From Devosia sp. ZB163 (GTDB lineage Bacteria > Pseudomonadota > Alphaproteobacteria > Rhizobiales > Devosiaceae): a stretch of DNA of 64,000 bases. The first letter of the stretch is position 1. Every line of letters begins with the position of its first letter. Shown piece after piece: positions 31,159-37,490 of this stretch. Position numbers and translations under genes: made by a program. The DNA is taken from positions 353,778 through 417,777 of the forward strand of contig NZ_JAQRMY010000001.1 in assembly GCF_028613635.1 (NCBI RefSeq), written 5' to 3'. The notes under the pieces are model-generated. The model was not told the DNA's origin. It ran no database searches and worked only from the letters and a program-made list of their open reading frames with translations.

Positions 31159-31742
31159 GGTTCGCCCTCCGCGAGAACGTGCGCGGCAGCCTTTCGAACG
31201 TGACCGTCGTGGTCACTGAGCAGCGGTCGCAGGGCCTCGCGATCGGCTGCATCGCCGAATTTTCTGACGAGTTCGCATGCCAGCTGGCGATGCCGCGGAA
31301 CATCGCCGGCTACCAGCAGCTCAAAGCTGCTGCGCCAGGTGGATGGTCCTGCAACCGCGGCCAACGCCCAGGCTGCGGCATTCCGAACGTCACGATTGGC
31401 GTCGCGCGACAAAACCTTCATCAGCAGCTCAGCGTCCGCCTCGGACCCGAGGTCCCGTAGCGCCTCAAGCGAGATGCGACGAGTCAGGGGATCTGGATCG
31501 CCCGCAAGATCGCGCAGACGAGGAGCAGCATCAGCCAGCCCCCACCCGCGAGCAATCTCTACCGCAGTTCTCACAACGTATCCTGACGGATCATGCAGCG
31601 ACGCAAGAACGAGAGCGGCAGTTTCGGCGTCCTTGGGGAGCCTTCCCAAGGCTTCAAGCGCCGAGCGACGACGGAAGGCGTCGCCACCTGCGAGTGCAGA
31701 AATCTGCTCGTGTCGATTGCGAGGTGCCGGTGCGGCAGTCAC
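31155..31742 (-). CDS. HEAT-repeat protein inserted between dnaN and recF
   Basis: A 195-residue all-helical protein made of about five HEAT-like repeats, seen as repeating blocks such as RRRSALEALGRLP, VRTAVEIARGWGL, TRRISLEALRDLG, VRNAAAWALAAVA and VRKAAAHVLAEGE. There is no catalytic motif. It starts with GTG overlapping the dnaN stop (GTGA) and ends overlapping the recF start (ATGA), so it is tightly built into the clamp/recF operon. By eye its codon use is less GC-biased than its neighbours, suggesting later arrival. Function unknown; a scaffold is the usual role of such repeats. Confidence 0.8.
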   Translation of the reverse strand: MTAAPAPRNRHEQISALAGGDAFRRRSALEALGRLPKDAETAALVLASLHDPSGYVVRTAVEIARGWGLADAAPRLRDLAGDPDPLTRRISLEALRDLGSEADAELLMKVLSRDANRDVRNAAAWALAAVAGPSTWRSSFELLVAGDVPRHRQLACELVRKFGDAADREALRPLLSDHDGHVRKAAAHVLAEGEP

Positions 31743-32857
31743 ACCCGCATCGGCATCAGCACATAGAGCGCCTTGGCGTCGCCGTCCTCGCGCACCAGCG
31801 TCGGCGAGCCGGCGTCGTTGAACATGAAGACGGCATTTTCCGAGCGGATCTGGCCGATGATGTCGAGCAGGTACCGGGCGTTGAAGCCGATCTCGAAGCT
31901 CTCGGGCTCGAACTCGACCGCCAGTTCCTCGCTCGCCGTGCCGTGGTCCGGGTTGGTGACGCTGAGCTCGAGCTGCCCTTCCTTCATCGACAGCTTGACG
32001 GCCTTGCCGCCGCGATCAGAGGCGATGGTCGAGACGCGGTCGACGGCAGTGGCGAAGCTCGCCTTGTCGACGTTCATCTGCTTGTCGTTGTTTTTGGGCG
32101 TCACCCGGTCGTAGTCGGGGAAGGTGCCCTCGATGAGCTTCGAAAGCAGCACGACGCTGCCCAGCTTGAAGCGGACCTTGGTATCGGAGAGCTCGACCTC
32201 GACGTCGCCTTCGGCGCCTTCGAGCAGCTTCTGGACTTCCGACACGGTCTTTTTGGGCACGATCACGCCCGGCATGCCCTTGGCGCCGTCAGGCGCGTCG
32301 GTTTCGGCCCGCGCCATGCGGTGGCCGTCCGTGGCCACGGCGCGCAGCGTCGTCGTGCCATTGATGTCGAGTACATGCACGTAGATGCCGTTGAGGTAGT
32401 AGCGCGTCTCCTCGTTCGAGATGGCGAACTGGGTGCGCTCGATCAGCTCGCGCAGCGCCTGGGCCGGCATCGAGAAGGTGTGGGTGAAGGTGCCCGACTT
32501 GAGATCGGGGAAGCTGTCGGGCGACAGGCAGGCGAGGGTGAAGCGCGAGCGTCCCGAGCTCACCAGCAGCTGCTCGGAGCCATCGTTCTCGAGCCGGACC
32601 TCGGCGCCGTCGGCGAGCTTGCGCACGATCTCGTAGAGCGTATGCGCCGGCACCGTGGTGGTTCCGGCCTGGCCCACCATCGCGGGGACGCTCTCGGTCA
32701 CCTCGATGTCGAGGTCCGTGGCGCGCAGGTCGAGCTTGCCGTCGGCGGCCTTGAGCAGGACGTTGGCCAGAATGGGGTAAGTGTTGCGGCGCTCCACCAC
32801 GCGGTGGACATGCCCCAGCGACTTGAGCAGATGGTTGCGCTCGAGAGTGACTTTCAT
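31739..32857 (-). CDS. dnaN: DnaN, DNA polymerase III beta clamp
   Basis: A 372-residue sliding clamp with three repeated clamp folds. Family landmarks include LKSLGHVHRVVERRNTYPIL near the N-terminus, RATDLDIEVTESVPA, and the C-terminal FNARYLLDIIGQIRSENAVFMF followed by VLMPMRV. It tethers DNA polymerases to the template. Downstream it is coupled to the HEAT gene through GTGA. Confidence 0.97.
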   Translation of the reverse strand: MKVTLERNHLLKSLGHVHRVVERRNTYPILANVLLKAADGKLDLRATDLDIEVTESVPAMVGQAGTTTVPAHTLYEIVRKLADGAEVRLENDGSEQLLVSSGRSRFTLACLSPDSFPDLKSGTFTHTFSMPAQALRELIERTQFAISNEETRYYLNGIYVHVLDINGTTTLRAVATDGHRMARAETDAPDGAKGMPGVIVPKKTVSEVQKLLEGAEGDVEVELSDTKVRFKLGSVVLLSKLIEGTFPDYDRVTPKNNDKQMNVDKASFATAVDRVSTIASDRGGKAVKLSMKEGQLELSVTNPDHGTASEELAVEFEPESFEIGFNARYLLDIIGQIRSENAVFMFNDAGSPTLVREDGDAKALYVLMPMRV

Positions 32858-32998
32858 AAAACTCTAAACCCCTGCGGCATGCGTCCGTAAAGCCCGGCGG
32901 AGCCGGGCAGCGACATTTGCAAGCGAGGGCGAAAAAGGCAAGTGCAGCCGGGGCCGCAGCCCCGGATTCCCTCGGGAAAATGGCGCTGGGGCGCGAAT

Positions 32999-33196
32999 TC
33001 AGCCCTGACGCCCCATTCCTCCGTTGAGGGCGGCCTCCATGGCCTCGAGTCGGCGCTCCGCCTCTTCCGCATCGAGCCGGGCCAGCATCTCATGCCAAGC
33101 CCGGTCGGGCGACGTCGGTTGCAACTCGGGCCGCGCCCCGAAATCGAGGCGGCGCAAACCCTTCCTGATCCGCAGCATCAGCCGCGGCGGCTTCAT
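32999..33196 (-). CDS. Small hypothetical protein between dnaA and dnaN
   Basis: A possible 65-residue, charged, Arg/Glu-rich protein (KPPRLMLRIRKGLRRLDFGA near the N-terminus, then an amphipathic helix LARLDAEEAERRLEAMEAAL). It has an ATG but no clear ribosome site; a TTG five codons upstream is another option. Codon use looks like real coding sequence on this strand. No family recognised. Confidence 0.4.
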   Translation of the reverse strand: MKPPRLMLRIRKGLRRLDFGARPELQPTSPDRAWHEMLARLDAEEAERRLEAMEAALNGGMGRQG

Positions 33197-33276
33197 ACGC
33201 GATGTCTGCAACGCTACTACTCACACAAGAGACCCTACTGGGTCGGAACTCGCAGCGCCGGCCATCCAGCCAGCTG

Positions 33277-33299
33277 GGCCCCCTCCGCCGGAGAGGGCC
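33277..33299 (-). terminator. Possible terminator after dnaA
   Basis: An imperfect hairpin (ggccccctc / gagagggcc around cgccg) lies just after the dnaA stop codon on the minus strand. There is no T-run. Confidence 0.35.
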
Positions 33300-33311
33300 G
33301 GAAATCGCGAC

Positions 33312-34769
33312 TTATTCTTCGAGCATGCGCTTGAGGAGTTCGATCTCCTGCGCCAGCTCGCCGTCATCCTTGATCATCTGCTCGACCTTGCGGACCGAGT
33401 GGAGAACCGTTGTGTGGTCGCGCCCGCCGAAGCGGCGGCCGATCTCGGGCAAGGAGCGCGAGGTCAGCGCCTTGGCGAGGTACATCGCGATCTGGCGCGG
33501 CCGCACCACATCGCGCGACCGGCGCGACGAGAGCAGGTCGTTGCGCGGCACCTTGTAGTGGCGCGAGACGATCCGGAGGATGTCCTCGATCCGCACCCGG
33601 CGGGCATCGCGCTGGCGGACGAGGTCGGCGAGGGTGCGCTCGGCGAGCGCAACGGTGATCGGCTCCTTGGTCAGCTGGTTGGCAGCGAGGAGGCGGTTCA
33701 CCGCCCCGTCGAGGTCGCGGCCGTGGCTCACCACGACCCGCGCCACATAGTCGAGCACCGGTGCCGCGAAATGGGCATCGGCAAAGCGCTGGCTCGCCTG
33801 CTCGGCCCGGCGCGTGACGATCGCGCGGCGCAGGTCGAGGTCGAAGGGGTTGATCGGCACGACCAGGCCGCCCGAGAGGCGCGAGCGCACGCGCTCGTCC
33901 AGCATTTCGAGATCGCGCGGCGGCGCGTCGCCCGCCACCACCACCTGCTTGGCACCCGTCAGGAGCGTACCCAGCGTGTGGCCGAACTCGGTTGCCGACT
34001 TGCCCTGCAGGAACTGCATGTCGTCGATCAGCAGCAGGTCGACCCGGCGCAGCCACTCCTTGAAGCCGAGCGCCGACTGGCGCTGCACGGCCGTGATGAA
34101 GTGGTACATGAAGTGGTCGGCTGTCAGGTAGACGATGTTGCGGCCCGGCTCGGCCGCACCGGCGGCCCAGGCGATCGCATTGAGCAGGTGGGATTTGCCC
34201 AAGCCTACGCTCGAATGGATGTAGACCGGGTTGAAGCTCACCGTGTTGTTGGCGGCGGCGTGGGCGACCTGCTTGGCCACCTGGAGCGCCATCTCGTTGG
34301 CCGAGCCGACGACAAAGCTGTCGAAGGTCATCTTGGGGTCGAGCGCCGAGCCCGACAGCGCATCGCCGCGCGGCGCCGCCGTCGAGGACTGCAGATCGCG
34401 GACCGGGCGCGCCGCGACGGGCGCTGCACTCGCCGGAACCTGGGCAGGAGCCGGCTCCGGGGCGGGTTCGGCATGGTGGAGGCGCGGCCTGGCCTGGCCG
34501 TTGACGCGCACCGTGAAGTGCAACCGGCCGAGGTCGGCGGATTCGGCGCGGAACGCATCGAGGATCTTTTCGGCGTAGTTCGACTGTACCCAGGAGCACA
34601 GGAACCGCGTCGGCACGCTGAGGTGAGCGAGGTCGTCGACGACTTCCTCAAGCTCGAGCCGGGCGAACCAGGAGTTGAAGACATCTTCACCGACAGCGGC
34701 GCGCAGACGAGCGCGCACACGCTGGAACAGTTCGCTCGAGCTCAGTGACTGGCTGTCTTTGCCGATCAT
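33312..34769 (-). CDS. dnaA: DnaA, chromosomal replication initiator
   Basis: A 485-residue AAA+ initiator. Domain I is SSELFQRVRARLRAAVGEDV (about 11-30); a variable Ala/Pro-rich linker follows. The AAA+ part has SSVGLGKSHLLNAIAW (Walker A), LLIDDMQFLQGK (Walker B) and RLSGGLVVPI. Domain IV ends with the DnaA-box-binding signature GGRDHTTVLHSVRKVE. The ATG giving MIGKDSQS places domain I as in relatives; an ATG 30 codons upstream (MATNAAASRADWA) after aggattgggg is a real alternative, giving 515 residues. Confidence 0.96.
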   Translation of the reverse strand: MIGKDSQSLSSSELFQRVRARLRAAVGEDVFNSWFARLELEEVVDDLAHLSVPTRFLCSWVQSNYAEKILDAFRAESADLGRLHFTVRVNGQARPRLHHAEPAPEPAPAQVPASAAPVAARPVRDLQSSTAAPRGDALSGSALDPKMTFDSFVVGSANEMALQVAKQVAHAAANNTVSFNPVYIHSSVGLGKSHLLNAIAWAAGAAEPGRNIVYLTADHFMYHFITAVQRQSALGFKEWLRRVDLLLIDDMQFLQGKSATEFGHTLGTLLTGAKQVVVAGDAPPRDLEMLDERVRSRLSGGLVVPINPFDLDLRRAIVTRRAEQASQRFADAHFAAPVLDYVARVVVSHGRDLDGAVNRLLAANQLTKEPITVALAERTLADLVRQRDARRVRIEDILRIVSRHYKVPRNDLLSSRRSRDVVRPRQIAMYLAKALTSRSLPEIGRRFGGRDHTTVLHSVRKVEQMIKDDGELAQEIELLKRMLEE

Positions 34770-35565
34770 CACAATACCCCCCGCCGTACCGTCCGTTCCC
34801 TTTCCCTTGTTCGTTTCCAATGCCCAGTCAGCACGACTTGCCGCCGCGTTTGTCGCCATCGTGATAGCCCCAATCCTGTTATACAGCCGCCCCTTTCTGG
34901 GCACGGCTCCGCCAACCACGCCTGTCCTTTTCTCGGACAAGCCTTTTCTGTCCGCGAACTGTGCCGCGGTTCAGTCTACGCAACTATTTCATTTGGACCG
35001 GGCTACCGAGGCGCCCGGGCTACCGCAAAAGTCCTACGCACGCGCAAGACAAACACCAGGTACTAGTCAATCCAGTCCACGAATGGAGTTCCCCAAGATT
35101 GTCGGCTGCGTCCCAAACCAACTCATCAGCCACATCTCAAGTCAGCATTCTTGTACAAAACACGGGCTCGTTGTTCGGTTCTGCCGCCGTTTGTCCTGAG
35201 CCAGTAGAGGCATCTTAGTGGGGGGCTATTTGCCAATCAACGGGGGTTTTTCGCCTTGAGGGGGTTGACTCGCAACTCTCGCAAAATCCTTTCCGGGACT
35301 CGGTTGGACGGGCGCTTTTTAAGGCGCTGTGACTCCACACTGAATCCGGTCTCCATCGCCATTTCGGGCCTTTGCCACAATTGTGACGGCCAAGGCCTGG
35401 ATGCGACATTTCGTTTCAAATCCGGGGGCGGATTCAGCTGCCGTCCCATGCCAAGCGCTGGAAAACGCTGGGCTTTCAGCGTTGGAAAATGAGTCTTCGA
35501 AAGTGTCGCAAACCGGTCACACTCGGGGCAGATCAGTTGCGTACCAGTCGCGTCCGCGAGCGCAC
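34770..35565. other. Long non-coding region upstream of dnaA, candidate origin or control region
   Basis: About 800 bp without a convincing gene, visibly less GC-rich than the rest of the window. It must hold the dnaA promoter. Six GANTC sites lie at 35267, 35297, 35331, 35342, 35431 and 35491. A DnaA-box-like TTTGCCACA (7 of 9 matches to TTATCCACA) is at 35371-35379 within the near-palindrome ccacaattgtga. A hairpin aacgctg-ggcttt-cagcgtt is at 35464-35483, flanked by near direct repeats gcgctggaaaa and gcgttggaaaa. No strong DnaA-box array was found. Confidence 0.6.
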
Positions 35566-35599
35566 AAAAGCACAGGGCCCCCGCGAGGGAGCCCTGTGC
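35566..35599 (-). terminator. Rho-independent terminator of rpsT
   Basis: On the minus strand the rpsT stop is followed by gcacagggc / gccctgtgc, extended by a ccc/ggg inner stem with one bulged base and loop tcgc, then ttttgtg. This is a good intrinsic terminator 28 bp after the gene. Confidence 0.8.
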
Positions 35600-35626
35600 C
35601 GGAATGAAACAGATCGGGTGCGGCTG

Positions 35627-35893
35627 TTAAGCCTGCAGCGCCTTCACGCGGGAGTTGAGGCGGCTCACCTTGCGGGCGGCCACGTTGGCGTGGACGATGC
35701 CCTTCTGCGAGGCGCGGACGATCTCCGGCTCGGCTGCCTTGAGGGCCGCGAGCGCAACGGCGTGGTCACCGGCAGTGATGGCTTCCTCGACCTTGCGAAC
35801 GTAAGTGCGCATGCGCGAGCGGCGCGACTTGTTCACTGCAGTGCGGGCTTCGATCTTGCGGGTGGCCTTTTTGGCCGAGGCGGTATTGGCCAT
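35627..35893 (-). CDS. rpsT: Ribosomal protein S20
   Basis: An 88-residue basic protein of the 30S subunit: [20 protein letters not shown] at the start, [16 protein letters not shown] in the middle, and [20 protein letters not shown] at the end are S20 landmarks. The ATG follows aagaggattt. The rpsT/dnaA neighbourhood is conserved in Hyphomicrobiales. Confidence 0.97.
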   Translation of the reverse strand: MANTASAKKATRKIEARTAVNKSRRSRMRTYVRKVEEAITAGDHAVALAALKAAEPEIVRASQKGIVHANVAARKVSRLNSRVKALQA

Positions 35894-36054
35894 GAAATCC
35901 TCTTGGCGCTTCAACCCGCCGGCGCAGCAACTGAGCCGCAAAACCCGGGGGCGATGAAATGAAATCGGCGGCACCGAGCCGCCAAGTTGGGCGCTGTATA
36001 GTCGGGGCGGGCGGGTGCGTCAACTGGATTCACCGGCGCGGCCGCCCCGGCGCC

Positions 36055-36576
36055 TCAGCAATAGATGCTGTCCTTGCGCACCACGCAAGTGCCGTCCTCG
36101 GTAACGACGAGGGCGCCGCCGTCTAAGGGAGCAATGCTGAGGAACGAGCTCCCCGAAAAGGCCATGGCGGTGCCCCAGCGCCCGCCGCCCCACAGCCACA
36201 AGAGCTGAGGCGCTCCAGGCTTGGGTTCCTTGGTGATGCCGGGATACTCGACATTGGGACTGGCGAGCCCATCGGTCGAATAGGTGCCCGACGCCGTCTC
36301 CATGACGGAGACATAGGTGGTGCGCCCGTAACCGATCTTCCTGATCGTCGTGTCCGCGACCGCTTCGGAAGCGACCCCGGGCTCGACGTAATAGTCCCAT
36401 TTCATGAGCTTGTCGGGATCGAAGGCCGGCGGCCAGAGCTCGCCGGGCGTGCTCAGCAGGGTCCGGATCGGTTCCTCCCCGGCGACCGCCGGCGGCAGCA
36501 TGTCGGGCAGCGCCAACAGGAATGCGGCGCCAGCCCCCATGGCTCCCACCGCCATGATCGTACGTGTCGCGTCCAT
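36055..36576 (-). CDS. Hypothetical exported protein
   Basis: A 173-residue protein with a hydrophobic N-terminus (IMAVGAMGAGAAFLLALPDM) that may be a signal peptide or anchor, followed by a hydrophilic, beta-looking part and a C-terminus with two cysteines (TCVVRKDSIYC). The ATG is chosen because ggcggagg lies 7 bp upstream; a GTG six codons earlier lacks a ribosome site. No family recognised. A CtrA-like box is upstream. Confidence 0.65.
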   Translation of the reverse strand: MDATRTIMAVGAMGAGAAFLLALPDMLPPAVAGEEPIRTLLSTPGELWPPAFDPDKLMKWDYYVEPGVASEAVADTTIRKIGYGRTTYVSVMETASGTYSTDGLASPNVEYPGITKEPKPGAPQLLWLWGGGRWGTAMAFSGSSFLSIAPLDGGALVVTEDGTCVVRKDSIYC

Positions 36577-36603
36577 GGCCAACCTCCGCCTCACGGACCA
36601 AAG

Positions 36604-36618
36604 TTAACCACTTATCAA
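36604..36618 (-). promoter_or_regulatory. CtrA-like box TTAA-N7-TCAA
   Basis: TTAACCACTTATCAA matches the CtrA consensus TTAA-N7-TTAA with one mismatch, 28-42 bp before the ATG of the exported protein gene. A further ttaagttaa lies at 36662-36670. CtrA half-sites occur often by chance, so this is weak evidence. Confidence 0.35.
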
Positions 36619-36670
36619 CCATGTCCGATTCGTGCGTGTCAAAATGGAACACGCGTCAGGGTTAAGTTAA

Positions 36671-37285
36671 CTATCGGGGAAGTTCGGCTGCCAGCTTCTC
36701 GACCGCCTCGACGAAGCGGTCATAGGCCTCGCGGGTGGGCCAGGGGCGGATGAGCTTTTCGAACGGCTCGAATTCGAAGACCGGAAAGCTGGGCTCGCCG
36801 AAGAAGCGCCGTGCCTCCTCCGGCTCGAAGCCGGCGAGATGCGTGGCCTCGAGGAAGGCAGCCTCGCGGTCGGCGCGCTTGATCTGCCGGGTGAGTGCCG
36901 CCGGCGGCATCGCGGGCAGCGAGAAGCGGAGATAGACCGCGCCCAGCAGCCGGTTCTCCACCTCCTTGTAATTGCCGCCCATCGCCGCCTTGAACGGGGA
37001 GATGATGTCGCCCATCACGTACTCGGGCGCATCGTGGAGCACGGCATAGAGCAGCGCCTTGGCGTCCGCCTCGCGATTGAGGGCCCGGAAGAGCTCGAGC
37101 ACGAGGATCGAGTGCTGTGCCACCGTGAACGGATAGTCGCCCACCGTCTGCCCGTTCCAGCGCGCGACGCGCGCCAGCCCGTGGGCGATGTCGGAGAGCT
37201 CCACGTCGAGCGGGGAAGGATCGAGAATGTCGAGTCGCCGCCCCGACAGCATCCGCTGCCATGCCCGCTCCCTTCCCTTCGCCAT
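36671..37285 (-). CDS. HD-domain phosphohydrolase, YfbR-like 5'-nucleotidase
   Basis: A 204-residue HD-superfamily protein. The metal ligands are visible in TVAQHSILV (first His) and LLYAVLHDAPEYVMGD (the HD pair), with a final Asp in IKRADREAAFL. The closest known type is deoxyribonucleoside 5'-monophosphatase YfbR. The ATG giving MAKGRERAW follows agggagaga. Upstream open codons are not protein-like and overlap the P-ATPase promoter region. Confidence 0.85.
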   Translation of the reverse strand: MAKGRERAWQRMLSGRRLDILDPSPLDVELSDIAHGLARVARWNGQTVGDYPFTVAQHSILVLELFRALNREADAKALLYAVLHDAPEYVMGDIISPFKAAMGGNYKEVENRLLGAVYLRFSLPAMPPAALTRQIKRADREAAFLEATHLAGFEPEEARRFFGEPSFPVFEFEPFEKLIRPWPTREAYDRFVEAVEKLAAELPR

Positions 37286-37432
37286 GGATCGTCTCTCCCT
37301 CGTGCTGCGTACCGGCCGATGTTTCGGCGGAACGGATGGCCCCGGACGGTATTTCGCCAGACCATGATTCGCCAAACCGGCGCACCATCCCGTCTGGGCT
37401 CGCTCCCTCTCGCACAATGTTGCCTCACCCTC

Positions 37433-37463
37433 TTGATCCTCTAGTGGCTAGAGGTCCTATCTC
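37433..37463 (+). promoter_or_regulatory. MerR/CadR-type metal-responsive promoter of the P-type ATPase gene
   Basis: TTGATC (37433-37438) and TATCTC (37458-37463) act as -35 and -10 with a 19-bp spacer. The dyad CCTCTAG-TGG-CTAGAGG (37438-37454) fills that spacer. Long spacers with a centred dyad are the mark of MerR-family activators, and the core AGTGGCTA resembles CadR/PbrR operators. The ATPase ATG is 28 bp after the -10. Confidence 0.7.
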
Positions 37464-37490
37464 AGGTGCCGTGACGCGAAAGGACAGGAC

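Noticed and set aside
34770-35565. A classical oriC with a DnaA-box array next to dnaA
   Set aside because: Searching both strands by eye for TTATCCACA-like sites gave only a 7-of-9 match (TTTGCCACA) and weaker ones, and no AT-rich 13-mers. In several alphaproteobacteria the origin is far from dnaA. I keep only a candidate control region.
35256-35607. Short open frames in the dnaA-rpsT gap as genes
   Set aside because: No ribosome sites, unbiased codon use and overlap with the GANTC sites and rpsT terminator argue against coding.
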